From assembly GCA_026119935.1 (NCBI GenBank), contig JALRMH010000001.1, positions 1,674,001 to 1,738,000 of the forward strand: 64,000 nucleotides of DNA. Reading direction: 5' to 3'. Of this stretch, positions 45,668 to 56,825 are shown one piece after another (within the stretch, counting starts at the first letter, position 1; each line of letters starts with the position of its first letter). Source of the DNA: Endothia cerciana. Its lineage: Eukaryota; Ascomycota; Sordariomycetes; Diaporthales; Cryphonectriaceae. A program made the position numbers and the translations under genes. The notes below the pieces were generated by a model. That model worked only from the letters and a program-made list of their open reading frames with translations. It was not told the DNA's origin and did not search any database.

Positions 45668-48600
45668 GAGGGCCAGGACACCATCAGTCCCCAGCCCCGA
45701 CCTGATGCGTCATGATGGGGCTATATCTACCCTTCGGGGGGGGGGGGGGGATGGCTCACTTGAGGATCGCGGGTCTACGTGGTGCAAGAGGAATTATATA
45801 CCCAGCACAGGAAGCTACCATGACTTTACGACGAATTCATACCTCCCGGCGCGGACCTCGTCAGGTCTACCCGAGACTCCCGTGGGGGGAAAGGGGACCA
45901 TTGACCGGCGATGCAGACGGTGCTCATAGAATCAATAGACAAGAATACTACCAAAGGGGTTTTGACGCCCCTGGTTCCATCCTGGATGTACCAATACAAC
46001 GCAGAAGGGCGCGCTGGGTGTAAATGTGGCTTTCATGTTTCATGCCAACTTCAGTTCACAATGCGACAGGGCGCTGCGCAGGTGCACGGGAAGCGGCCTA
46101 CAAAGCCACTCTCGAAGCGCCCGTGTCCTGGCATGGACCCCCTCAACAGGTGGCCCCCCCTCCCCACCCATCACAAACGCATCTTCTAAAAAAACGGTCT
46201 GAAGAAATGTCCGGCCTCCCCGCCACCACCCAGATCAGTCGCGGCTCCCGTGAAGAAACCGTCGCGCACGACCTGAGGTGGATAGGACTGGCGTGGAGAG
46301 CCGGCTGCAATTTTGTCGATCTGTGGCATAACTGACACTAGAGATCCACGGGGGAGAGTCAGGATTCGAGCAACACGGGTAATGTTTTTGAAAGTTATGC
46401 CGCCGCACGAAGGAGGGAAAAAGAAGAAGAAGGAAGCGAAGCTCCCGGCCGCATCGTCGAAACTTTTTATGGCTGGCGGGCTCGCGCCTGCGGTGGGGCA
46501 GGCAACGGGCGGCTGGGGCCCTGCCAGATATAGACTAGCTCCGGATCATTAAATCTCCTGGTTCCGGGCCGCTCCCGACTCCGGGTCCATCCCCATCTCG
46601 GCTCCGGTACTTGGCATGTAACATGGCGGGTGGCTGACCTGAGGCCAGGCCTCGCGAGTAGGTTTCCCTTCCCGGGCTTCTTAACGCATGCAGAACATCC
46701 GCGTGGGACCTGTCCGGCGTGTGCCAGGCAGGGGTGTGTCCCGTCATCAATATTTCAATCTAAATCCCCGTCGATACCAATCTTTGAGATGATTTACTAC
46801 GGTACCAACCCCGCCCACGCAGGACATTACATATTGGCTTCCTCGACGATAATGGCCCAATGGCCCAATGGCCCACGGCGCCGGCAGATGACCCAAAGTG
46901 ACACACACCAGTCCACGCAAGCCATGCACGCCATCCCACGCCGCCAGTCTTGTTCAGCTGCAGGTCTGCCGCTTCTGTCCAGGAGCGGTCTGACGTCCGC
47001 CCGGCAGTGCCGGGGCCGTGTGAGAGGCTGGACGGTCGACAGCTGGTAGGCCCTCCTCTGGTCTCGGTAGGGGGGTCGGATGGCAGCCAGCAGAACCGAT
47101 CAGATCAAGCAGACCTTGCTGCCCCCGGCTCACGTTGCCAGCTGGTCCCAGCGCGGAGGATTGGGATCTACAGTCTATCATCCCGCTGGGCAGCGCCATC
47201 CTCGACCGCGATAGGGCGCAAGCATTGACACCCGTCGGCCAGTCGCTTCTGCATCCTACGAGCGACTTTCCCCTCCAACGACGGGTGTTCAATTCTGTTG
47301 CATGCTGGGCCCTCTGCGCAGTATGTCTTCGAAATACGGTGATTTGTCTAGGCGTCCGTAACAGGGGGTGGTTTAGAAAGCAGTGCATGGGTTTGTCTTC
47401 ATCTCCATGACAAGATTCGATACAATCCTCCTCCTCGCCGGACCCCTCTCTGCTGCCTGGGATCGCTAGTCAGCTGTCTGACCGCCTAGGTCTGCGTCAA
47501 GCTCGTACTTGGTGTATCCGTCGGGTTGATGTCTAATTGACACTTTTGCCAGGGCCCTCGGCAATCGCGACACGCAGTACCATTGGTGGCGATTCCCAGC
47601 AAAGCGGTCAAGACCAGTCGATCACCGCAACCGAGATCCGGACTTCACTCGCCTGCTACCTCACTGCAGACGGATCCCGTGGTCAAGTCGCAAACAAAGC
47701 CAACACTACGGGACCCTTATCATCGCTACCGTACTTCTTCGAGGAAAGGCTGGCTGTCCGCGGACCGCACGCAGCCAATGCTTGCCTGTTCCGGTCCCGA
47801 CTTCGACCTCAAGAACGACGGTCGTCGTTGTCAACCTTGCCCCCCCGGCGGCAAGCTGCCGAGGAAAAGATCCCGAGCACCGACAGACCTCCGTACGGAG
47901 TGCCCTCCTATTCGGTGGAGCATGCTTCTGGGAGCTGTCAATTATGGGTGGTTCCGCCACGATCAAGAGCCCAGAACATCGAGCTGGCGTGGCCCGCAGT
48001 GATGACAAGATCATGACCAATACCCCCCTCTCCTCGCTCGACCATAAACACATCCAACAGTACCACTTTTACGCATCATCCGCTCTGGAATAGTCTCGCA
48101 GATTGGTGCAATATCTGCAGATTTGCTCTCATCTCCTGCCATCATATACGCTTCACCCATGACCCATGTCAGGTCATAGCCTTAAGCTTAGATCCATGCT
48201 CAATTCCGCGTGATATCTCTGCGAATCACAGGGTCCCCCTCCCCATGGTATGGTACGCTTCCTGTTGCGGAATATTTTTGTTGTTTTGATTACATGCTCG
48301 GCTCCCAATCCGTCGGTGATCATATTCAGTCGACTATTTTCGGTCAGAGGTGTCAGTTCGATCCCCTTGTCTAACTTGTTTCTGCCATATTGTCCGGGAT
48401 CTCATGCAAGGCTTGCTGCACGTTCTGTTCGTTCAGGCGTCCATGTGTCCAATGTCAAGCGACAGATCCTCTTATTCTGGGTTCAATAGTCTGCCGAATC
48501 CCCCCAAAAGGGATATCGTGCCGAGGCGGGTCTGATATACTATATCGATTCCTCTTTTATTCTTCCGTCCTTCCTACTACGCCGACACTCTCTCTTCGGC

Positions 48601-49196
48601 ATTTGTGCAGGACAGGCACGAGACCATACCTACAGCTTGCCCGCGATTCATGCCACTATCTCATCTCACCACACGAATACACAATATATGATATCCCCAC
48701 ACCTCATATTATCCCTCCGGAACTCCACCGCCGCCCTTTCCTCAACAACCCAACCCAGGAAGCTTGGGAATCCATCGAGATATATTTTTTTTTCTGGGTC
48801 GCGGGGTCCAAGCGGCAAGCGGCTAGTATAGACGCCGGCCTCGGGATCGGTCCCTGGCTAGTGAGGGTGGGTTCCTGGCGGGCTGGGCGTGCGAGCTCGA
48901 GCAACAGAGACAAATAGCCCGGTTGGTTTTCATGTTCTTTCTTTCTTCTCCAGCTTCACCGGCTAATCCATCCCAAGACGACCGAGGGCGTGGGCGGCTC
49001 TCTAGTGTCGTGTTGGCAACCTGACGTGGCCGACGGACGAAGCGCGAAGAGAAGGCTGGGCCGGGCGTACGACAATTGGCAGAGACAACAGCGAACGGCA
49101 CAATAATTGCCGCCACACGAGACGAGCGAGATGTTAGCCTGTGGACCGAGTTATATCCTGCCCGCTGCCATACCTAACCCGTTCCCTTGAACTGCC
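45668..49196. other. 3.5 kb gene-free region
   Basis: Between two plus-strand genes. A G run near 45740, a short tandem of AATGGCCC units at 46857-46879, and CT-rich sequence before 49.2 kb (the leader of the 2EXR gene) are the only features. Frames on both strands lack motif support. Confidence 0.55.
46857..46881. repeat. AATGGCCC tandem repeat
   Basis: Three consecutive AATGGCCC units, the last one followed by ACGG. Confidence 0.85.
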
Positions 49197-50474
49197 ATGT
49201 GTCTCCCGGTCAAGACAGAGACGACCGTAACGGCCTCGCCTTTACCACGCCCTCAAAGCCCAGAGAACATGACAGCATCCACCACCCTACATAAATTTAC
49301 CCTCCTCCCGCCGGAGCTGCGGAACATCATCTGGGAGTCGTCCCTTCCCGAGCCCCGTGTCTTGGACATCTACCCAACCTCATCCTCCCAAAAGACCCTG
49401 CCCCAGCAGGGCCTCCGCTTCGCCAACCTTTACTCCGAACCACCGCCCGCACTCGGCGCCGTTTGTCGGGAGTCTCGCTCTCTCGCACTCCACCGATACC
49501 GACCGCTGAAACTGGGCGGAACCACCAAGTATGTCGACCTAAGCCGGGATATGCTGATGCTGGAGTCATGCCTCTTCGGGCGAGATCTCATGCGCACGCT
49601 CCTGTTCATGGGACAGATCCCGCTGATCAGGGACAACCTGCGGAGTCTGGCGTTTGGGACGTCATATGGCGTGCACACGGGCGTGTGGCATTCTGTCCTG
49701 GGGTGGAAGAAGCTGACGTCGAACAATATGGGGAGGTTCCTACAGCGGCTGGGGACATTTCTAGTGCTGGAACGATTGGTATTCGTGGTGCACCAGGAGA
49801 TGCAGTTTGAGGTTTCGAAGATGCCCTCGCCCAAGGAGCTCGGCTCCATGACTGGGCGCTGTGGGCCGGATGGGGACCTGGCTCGGAATGCAGTGGTGTA
49901 CCAGGTGGGCTCAAGGCCGCCTCCCCCAAGGGTATTGCTCGGTAGCGGAGACCCAGCGTCATCCACACCCCCTGTCACCACTCGGAGAGAAACGGCAGGC
50001 TGCCCTTCGGGCCCTCTGGATCCCTCGTTCTACTTGATGGATGGCGATGGCGAAAGGCACCTCTACCGCGTCCCGTGGACAAGCGAGAAACCGTGGCTCC
50101 CACATGCCAACAACATCGCCTACTACCCCTCTGCTGTCGCCAATGATGATGGCGACATCGACCCTCGAGAGGGTGAAGGGTCAAAGCACACACGGGGTCT
50201 CGTGCCGACCAGCGACGACTGGGCGCGCTTCCGGCGGGCCTTCAAGCGCGGCATGGAGACTGGACTGGTGCTGGGCCTGGCGGAAACGGCAACGAAGGCG
50301 GCCCCTTTCAGGAAGAGAAAACGGATGGTCGAGGCAGAGGGCGGGGGCGAGGACTGGGACATGCAGCTGCAGAAAACGAAGAGGCTCCGGGAGATAGAGA
50401 CGTCGGGGGGAGGTCGCGAGCTGCCGGCGATCGAGGGCGCGAGCCTCGTGTGGCGATATTCGCTGCCGTCTTGA
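49197..50474 (+). CDS. 2EXR-domain protein (425 aa)
   Basis: Family named for a conserved fungal Glu-x-Arg motif; members are numerous in Pezizomycotina and biochemically uncharacterised, with an N-terminus that resembles F-box proteins. A single exon. The domain occupies about residues 28-130: LHKFTLLPPELRNIIWESSL, then PRVLDIY, ALGAVCRESRSLALHRYRPL and KYVDLSRDMLMLES. The second half is polar, with Pro/Thr-rich and acidic segments and a basic patch (FRKRKRMVEAE). No membrane segment or signal peptide is visible. An in-frame ATG at 49269 (MTASTTLHKF) is an alternative start that keeps the whole domain. Neighbours give no functional hint. Confidence 0.85.
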   Translation: MCLPVKTETTVTASPLPRPQSPENMTASTTLHKFTLLPPELRNIIWESSLPEPRVLDIYPTSSSQKTLPQQGLRFANLYSEPPPALGAVCRESRSLALHRYRPLKLGGTTKYVDLSRDMLMLESCLFGRDLMRTLLFMGQIPLIRDNLRSLAFGTSYGVHTGVWHSVLGWKKLTSNNMGRFLQRLGTFLVLERLVFVVHQEMQFEVSKMPSPKELGSMTGRCGPDGDLARNAVVYQVGSRPPPPRVLLGSGDPASSTPPVTTRRETAGCPSGPLDPSFYLMDGDGERHLYRVPWTSEKPWLPHANNIAYYPSAVANDDGDIDPREGEGSKHTRGLVPTSDDWARFRRAFKRGMETGLVLGLAETATKAAPFRKRKRMVEAEGGGEDWDMQLQKTKRLREIETSGGGRELPAIEGASLVWRYSLPS

Positions 50475-51370
50475 GCCTGGCTTGCAGAAGAGCCCTTCTG
50501 TTTTACTTCTCTTCCTTATTTATCTCTCCTTTCGAGCTGACAAACATTCCGAGACGCGAAACTCACGATACATCTGTGGATTAGGAAACCATTTATTGGG
50601 CGTCAGACATAGAAGCGACGCAGCACGCTCGCTCTGCTTGGGATAGCGCGGCGTTCAGGGGGGTATATTCACGGGGCACTCGGCCGCTGGAGGCACATAC
50701 ATATATATATATACACGCATATATATATATATATATATATACATACGCATATATAGTCTCGCTTCTGTGAGTCTAGTGGTAATACATTACATGCATCGTT
50801 TTGAACCCGGACTACTTGGGAGCTTCTGCGTCGTCCGGATCGCGAAGCCGCGGGAAACGACCACTGACTAGTGCTGAAGGGCTGAAGGGGACCACACCTG
50901 CTCTGATAGGGGCAAGAGGGGCTGCTGCTACGTAAAGGCTCCCATTCCCACATTCACGCCCAGGGCCGTACCGCGTAAGAAGAAAAAAACCCTAGTTGGA
51001 TCAGCGATGGACGCTCACTCGTGGTGGTGTGGTGTACACCGGCCGAGCTCGGTAAGACGCTCAGAGGTCTTCGCCGGCTCGCCGAGGCACAGAACTGCCC
51101 CTCCCCCCGGGCTTCCTATCACCCAACGCCTCACGTCGCGGCCAGAGATGTGCGTGGTGCTCGCAGGGTCGGCTGCGCCTTGTTGACCTAGACGGTAGTC
51201 CCTTTTGCTTGGGGCTCGGCCCGGACCGGTCGCCGCCTCCCGGGCGTGCCGGGGTTGTCATCCCCCATCGGTAGTTAATCACGACCCCAGCTTCATTACA
51301 AGGACGGTCAGCTTTCCCCCGGCCCAGCCCTCATGGAAACACCCACCTCCACGCCAATTGCTGCAACGTC
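50475..51370. other. Intergenic region with (TA)n
   Basis: 3' flank of the 2EXR gene and leader of the MFS gene. Contains the AT-repeat at 50697-50755 and the start of an overlapping upstream frame at 51333 (listed separately). Confidence 0.6.
50697..50755. repeat. Imperfect (TA)n / ACATATAT microsatellite
   Basis: About 59 nt of TA dinucleotides with CACGCA and CATACGC interruptions, about 220 nt after the 2EXR stop codon. Confidence 0.9.
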
Positions 51371-51623
51371 ATGGCCAATGATGAAGATAACGCCGCCGCC
51401 GTCTCGGCCACAGAACGGACGCCGCTCCTCGCGGCCAGAGATGTCGCCCCCGCCGCGGATCCGGCCGCGGTGTCCAGCTCGACGACACTGCAGGGCTCGG
51501 GCTCCAGCTCCAACACCGCCGCGGCCGACGAGGTCGGCAGTCGACAAGACGACAGCGACGAGGAGGGAGACGACCGGCCCCTGCCGAAGTGGCAGATCTT
51601 CTGGCTGTGCTTTGCGCGCGTGA
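51333..51623 (+). other. Upstream overlapping ORF of the MFS transporter gene
   Basis: An ATG at 51333, 38 nt before the MFS start, opens a 96-codon frame that overlaps the first 250 nt of the MFS coding sequence in another frame. Its start context is weak (C at -3, G at +4), while the MFS ATG has G at -3 and G at +4. If the transcript begins upstream of 51333, MFS translation needs leaky scanning past it. The predicted peptide is Pro/Arg-rich and resembles no family, so it is more likely regulatory or incidental than a protein gene. Confidence 0.45.
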
Positions 51624-52951
51624 TCGAGCCGATGGCCTTCTTCTCCATCTTCCCCTACATCAACCAGATGGCCCAGGAGAACGGCGGCCTCGCGGACGCC
51701 GACGTGGGCTTCTACTCCGGCCTCATCGAGTCGCTGTTCTCCCTCACCCAGGCGCTGGTCATGGTCTTCTGGGGCAAGGCCGCCGACAGCCTCGGGCGCA
51801 AGCCCGTCCTCGTGTTCAGCCTCGTCGGCGTCTCCGTCGCGACCTCCATCTTCGGCACGGCCAAGACCCTGGGGCAGATGATCCTGTTCCGGTGCCTGGC
51901 CGGTGTCTTCGCTGGCACCATCGTTACCATCAGGGCCATGCTCACCGAGATCTCGACCCCCCGCACCCAGGCCGTCGCCTTCAGCTGGTTCGCCTTCTCG
52001 GGCAACCTTGGCATCCTGCTGGGCCCCGTCGCCGGAGGGGCGCTGGCGGACCCGGCGCACCAGTATCCCCGGCTGTTCGGGCACGTCCAGTTCCTCCTCG
52101 ACTACCCATACGCCCTGTCGAGCTTCGTCATCGCCGGCCTGGGGCTCACAGGCGCCGTCACAACCTCCCTCTTCGTCAAGGAGACGCTGGACAGGGGCGA
52201 CCCCGCCACGGAGGACGGCGTCGCCGCCAAGCCCCAGGACGAGCCGCTCAGCATCATCGAGATCCTCAAGGCGCCAGGCGTGAGCGTCGTCCTCTACGTC
52301 TACTGCCACATCATGCTCCTCGCGTACGCCTACACGGCCGTCATCCCCGTCTTCCTGTTCTCCCCCGTCCGGCTCGGCGGGTTCGGCCTCCTCCCCTACC
52401 AGATCAGCATGATGATGGCCGTCAACGGCGCCGCCCAGGCCCTCTGGCTCCTCCTCGCCTTCCCGCCGCTGCAGCGCCGCATCGGCACCAACGGCGTCCT
52501 CCGCGCCTGCGCCGCCGCCTACCCCGTCTTCTTCGCCCTCACGCCCCTCGGCAACGTCCTCCTGCGCCGCGGCGCCGTCACGACCTTCTGGGCCCTGGCC
52601 CCGGCGCTCCAGGCCGTCGGGTGCGGCGTCAGCATGTCGTTCACGGCCATCCAGCTGGCCCTCAACGACGTCTCGCCCAGCGCGCGCGTCCTGGGGACGC
52701 TCAACTCGGTCGCCCTCGCCGGCGTGAGCCTCACGCGGGCGTTCGCGCCCGCGCTGTTCACGAGCCTGTTCGCGCTGGGCGCGAGGACGCAGTGGCTCTG
52801 GGGGTACGCGATCTGGCTGCTGCTGGCCCTGATGGCGGCCTGGTTCACGCTGATCTCCGGGTGGCTGCCGGAGAAGGGAAAGGGCAGGGCCCCGGGGAGG
52901 GGGGGACAAGAGGCCGGAGTGCCAAGGGATCAGAGGGGGGAGGCCGACTGA
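51371..52951 (+). CDS. Major facilitator superfamily transporter, DHA1-like (526 aa)
   Basis: Membrane transporter using the proton gradient; substrate unknown. A single exon with very GC-rich third positions. An N-terminal cytosolic tail of about 70 residues contains a TERTPLL segment (acidic dileucine-like) and an acidic stretch before PKWQIFWLCFARVIEPMAFF (TM1). MFS motif A appears as GKAADSLGRKPVLV at about residues 135-148, after TM2. FRCLAGVFAGTIVTIRAMLTE matches TM4, and GILLGPVAGGAL the antiporter-type motif C in TM5. The central loop (KETLDRGDPATEDG) is short, and six further helices follow, giving 12 in all. The style resembles the fungal YCR023C/ZIFL1-like transporters that export small organic compounds. 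The C-terminus is a Gly/Arg-rich cytosolic tail. No biosynthetic neighbour suggests a cargo. Confidence 0.92.
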   Translation: MANDEDNAAAVSATERTPLLAARDVAPAADPAAVSSSTTLQGSGSSSNTAAADEVGSRQDDSDEEGDDRPLPKWQIFWLCFARVIEPMAFFSIFPYINQMAQENGGLADADVGFYSGLIESLFSLTQALVMVFWGKAADSLGRKPVLVFSLVGVSVATSIFGTAKTLGQMILFRCLAGVFAGTIVTIRAMLTEISTPRTQAVAFSWFAFSGNLGILLGPVAGGALADPAHQYPRLFGHVQFLLDYPYALSSFVIAGLGLTGAVTTSLFVKETLDRGDPATEDGVAAKPQDEPLSIIEILKAPGVSVVLYVYCHIMLLAYAYTAVIPVFLFSPVRLGGFGLLPYQISMMMAVNGAAQALWLLLAFPPLQRRIGTNGVLRACAAAYPVFFALTPLGNVLLRRGAVTTFWALAPALQAVGCGVSMSFTAIQLALNDVSPSARVLGTLNSVALAGVSLTRAFAPALFTSLFALGARTQWLWGYAIWLLLALMAAWFTLISGWLPEKGKGRAPGRGGQEAGVPRDQRGEAD

Positions 52952-53683
52952 GGTGGCCTGATGTTTGACGCCTGCCTGCGTATCGGGGCATAGACCTTTC
53001 TTGGGCTACAAAGCGTCAAGGCCAGGCGCGGAATAGATGTATATTCATGGAAACGATGGCATTATTACTTGATTGACCATCAATGGCGCGTGTTTGCCCA
53101 AACGGCGTCGTCTTCGGCTCGCCGCCGAACTGGGACCGCTGACTCGACCTGTTTTCGAAAACGCAGGAGGCCTACCGCCATCAACAACCTGCTCGAGGCG
53201 GTGTTTCCCATGTCCTCCGACGGCCCCTCCTGGCCTGCGTCCGCGCCCCAGAGCAGACACATCGCCGGACATGATCCCACGAACATGTGCCTCCTCGCCA
53301 ACGACCCCGAAGCAGCCGCTGCTCATGATCTCTTATAACGCAGCATGTGTTCTGGGCCCTGGATTAGTTCTGGGGACGGGTGAGCACGCAAGCCACGGAG
53401 ACCGGGACATGGTTGAATATCAACAACATGGCCTGCTCCCCACGTTACTGTGAGCATTGCCTGGGACAACCGCACTGGGGTTTAAGATAGCACGGGGCCA
53501 GGGTGATTGAGATGTATGCCCCACCCTGTATAGTAGTGACTATGCCTGAACTTTGATGTATAGGATACACGAAAACCGAGTGGACCCAGCCCAGCTTATT
53601 CTGACCACCTTCCCACACATCCTGTCCTGAACGCCATGCTGCATGAAACGAACCATCCCATCTCCTGATGACAGCGTGGTGAT
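52952..53683. other. Convergent 3' flanks of MFS and J-protein genes
   Basis: No gene is seen; short frames on both strands are mutually overlapping and without motifs. Confidence 0.6.
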
Positions 53684-54186
53684 TTAGACACCAACGGCAT
53701 GGCTGAAAACCCTAGCAGCCAGCTGGCTGAGGAGTCTCGCCCTGTCGCCCTGTGGGAGTTCCTGTGATCGGAAACGTCAGCCCGGACACCGTCGGCCCAT
53801 ATCGCCAGCCTCCTTACACCCACACTTCCCCCCCACCCCGGGGGGGGGGGCCTCTGAGAAGCTACGAGAAGATCGCCACTCACCTGGAAGACGGCGTAGA
53901 CGCTCTTGCCCTTCGCATCGCGGATGGCACCGAGCCTGTTGCCCGCCATGGCACCCGCCAGGAGGCCGGGGACGTTCGCAATGATGAACCCCAGCGCGCC
54001 GCCGCTGGCGCCGCCCAGCATCCCCCAGAACCGGTTGTTTGCCGTCCCGTTGGGCTCCGCCATGCCCTGCTCCCTCAGCATCTCCTCGAAGACGTCGCCG
54101 AACTGCTGCTCCTCCGCATCCTGCCTCGTCCGCTGGCCGCCCGCGCCGGCCTGCCCCTGGCCCCCCTGGCCCCCCTGGCCCCCCTC

Positions 54187-54222
<36 letters not shown>

Positions 54223-54731
54223 GTTCTGGAAGAAGTTCCATGCCCAGCTGAAGGCGGACTGGTCCGCGCCGGGGCCCTGGGCGCCGTCCTCCCCGGCGAA
54301 GGGGTCGCCGCCCGGGGTCGCCTGCGAGGTTGAGCCGCCACCGTAGAGCCTGCGCTGGCTGTCGTATTCCCTGCGTCGGGCGGCGTCGGACAGGGTGAAG
54401 TAGGCGTCGTTTACGAGCTGGAACTTTCGCGTGCGCAAGGGGCGCTCGGGGGAGTCGACGGGGACGCGGTCGGGGTGGGTCTTGAGCGCGGCGCTGGAGG
54501 GTTCCTCTGGTGTTAGTAACCCTGTACCGCGGCGCGAAGGAGGGGGAAGAGCCTGGTGTTGACGTACCGCTTGTAGGCATCTCGGACCTGCTGGGTCGTT
54601 GCCGTCTCCTGGATCTCGAGGATGGCGTCTGGTAGGGAAAGTCAGCCAGTCAGGTGGGGAGGCGGGGCCAGGCGGATCAGGCCACGGCGGGCGGGCGACG
54701 TACAGTAGTTAGGTGGCGGTCCGGACGCCAT
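53684..54731 (-). CDS. J-domain (DnaJ/Hsp40 class C) protein with poly-Gln (258 aa)
   Basis: Co-chaperone that recruits and stimulates an Hsp70 through its J domain. Four minus-strand exons: 54731-54704, 54628-54568, 54493-53884 and 53761-53684 (259 codons). The J domain is at residues 8-80: NYYAILEIQETAT, AYKRAALKTHPDR with the HPD tripeptide at 36-38, and FQLVNDAYFTLSDAARRREYD. Then comes a Gly-rich stretch, a run of ten Gln encoded by CAG, and a conserved helix FGDVFEEMLREQG. A Gly/Ala-rich hydrophobic segment (GMLGGASGGALGFIIANVPG) could associate with membrane. The last short exon restores ELPQGDRARLLSQLAARVF, which fits the tail of fungal homologues as I recall them. No signal peptide, so cytosolic or nuclear. 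Divergent from the gene at 56826 across 2.1 kb. Confidence 0.9.
54192..54221. repeat. (CTG)n trinucleotide repeat coding poly-Gln
   Basis: About ten CTG units on the plus strand, read as CAG in the minus-strand J-protein gene. A candidate for length polymorphism. Confidence 0.95.
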
Positions 54732-56825
54732 CTTGATTGCGTCGTTATCTAAGAAGTCGTTCGAGTAGGGGGGGGGAGGAAGGGAGAAAGAAGGTTAAAA
54801 AAAAAAAATTAAAAACAAAATTGGGATAACTCAAAGGTGGAGGGGAGAGACAGGCTCGTGGAGGTAAGAGGCTACTGTGTCTTGAAGTCGTCGTCGAAAG
54901 GTGGGATGCCAGACAGGGTCCCGGATCAGGCGTCGCAGGCATGTGCCGCCGCACTGCAGAGGCGGCCAGGGCTGCAGTGACGTCAACTAAACCGTACTCA
55001 CTCAGGGCCATCCAGGTCCCTGGCATTATCGGGTTCTCCCGCCTGGGCCTGGGGGGGCCTTCCTGTCCAGTTCCCAACGGGGCATAACATCGACACCCAG
55101 TGGCCATGAGCCCGAGGCTGTATATATCTGGATATAGTATTGGAGACAAGTGCCAGGTCTCTCAGCAGCAGTGAACCCCCCCTCCCTCCTCCTCTTCGTG
55201 TGTACTGGCCAAGGGCGGGCGGGAGATAGAGCCTCGGCGCTCCATGTTCTTCTCATGACCATGAAAGACGTGCCAGCATAGAAATAACTGGCCACAGAGG
55301 GCCAGGGCCTCGTGGGGGATCACACAGTGCCGGGCCATCCCCTGTCATCATGCAAGGTCACCCACCACCCACCACGCGAAGTCTACTTGCTGTAATTACT
55401 GTACATATACAGCACCTACCGCGTGTACCGGTATGGTACTATGCTTTGTGCTGCCTCGGTGGAACATCTATACCTGCTACCTAACTGCAATCCCCCACAG
55501 TCCGTACCACTGCCTCCAGCTGGTCTCGAGGACGTGGGATGTGGGAGACGCGAGAGCCAGGGGGAGAATGGAAAGAAACCCCCTCGACGGCCAGAACTCG
55601 GCTTGTTCGGTCAGGAACACCTGCCCACGGTACCATAGCATTGCCCCTCCTTTTCCCAACCCCCCCCTCCTCCAGCTGGCACGTCGCCATTGGAGGGCTG
55701 GACCACGCGCTCCGTTTCAGGCCCTGTCGCCATTCGACCGTGGCCCTTCCAGAGTCATGCCCAAGACTGCAGGCGTGGGGTCGTTTTGGGGCCCAACAGA
55801 GGCCCTAAGTACCAGTAGAGGGGGTCCCTCGACCCGGGGGCCTGAGGCTCACTCACCTACCACTGACGATAACGCCTGGGGCCCCGGGGCGCGCTGGACC
55901 TGCATGAGAGGTCCAGTCAGACAGGATAGCACCTCCGCCGTATGTACCACCACCACCACCACCACCACCACACGGTTGTAGTAATTACTATATGGTATTA
56001 TGTGGGACGCAAGGGAGGGGGAGGGGAGGAGGAGGAGGGGGGGAAACACGAGGAACGTCATTCCCCCTGGGCCTTGGGGCTTCCGTCCTTCCCCCCCCCC
56101 CCCTCCAACCCGCCTCTTTCCTGTTCTGATCAGTCACGCCAAGATGTCAGATCAGGTACATGGTATATAAAGGGAATGAGGGCAAAACCTCCTCTAGGCG
56201 CGCCCCGTCTCCTCCTCCTCCTCCTCCTCCTCCTCCCTTTGTCACCTCTAATGATCCCAACCCTCTTTACAACCCCCTCAAAGGTGCTTCATCATCCCAG
56301 ATATTCACCAGACGCTGCCATCGGCGCTTGAGACCAATTCTATACGTCACAAGATCCTCCCCCCGTCCTGGTGACCAGAGCGGTTTCCCGTATATCATCA
56401 ATCAACACACACGAGTGAATCATCGACGGCCGAAAGAACACACGTCCTCCTTCTGGGCCACTTCCTTCGACAGCTCTTTCTTCTTCTTCTTCTTCTTCCG
56501 TCTCTCACACAGCTTTCTCTTGAGTTACTTAAATAGCATAGCAAAATAAAAAAAAACTTGCAGTACCCAACAAAGAATATCCGCGCTCTGCTACGCTGCT
56601 TGCACGCACACACGCACACCACTCAACGCTACTTTTCTAGCATCAGGTTGTCGAAGGACCCCAGGTCAGGAGGGACAAAGGGGGAAGGAGACACAGAGAG
56701 GACACGTTACCAGATTGTCAGGATTTACCACAGAACCATCTCCCCTCCTTCTCCAGCTCGCACACAGGAGGTGCGGTATCGTTTGCCGACGATACCGTGA
56801 GGGCATTACCCTTCCCAGATCCACG
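54732..56825. other. Divergent region between J-protein gene and low-complexity gene
   Basis: 2.1 kb with homopolymers (G run near 54770, A run near 54800), (CCA)n at 55947-55970, (CTC)n near 56210-56236, and a TATATAA sequence at 56164-56170 that could serve the plus-strand gene. No further gene is seen. Confidence 0.55.
55947..55970. repeat. (CCA)n microsatellite
   Basis: About eight CCA units in non-coding DNA, in the divergent region between the J-protein and low-complexity genes. Confidence 0.9.

Noticed and set aside
50770..50815. tRNA-like CTAGTGGTAA and GAACCCGG
   Set aside because: No anticodon arm fits the spacing and the T stem does not pair.
51308..52909. 533-codon minus-strand frame opposite the MFS transporter, and a 459-codon plus-strand frame overlapping it
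   Set aside because: Both are products of the GC-rich third codon positions of the MFS gene; composition is Gly/Glu/Asp/Arg-rich or Pro/Arg-rich without motifs.
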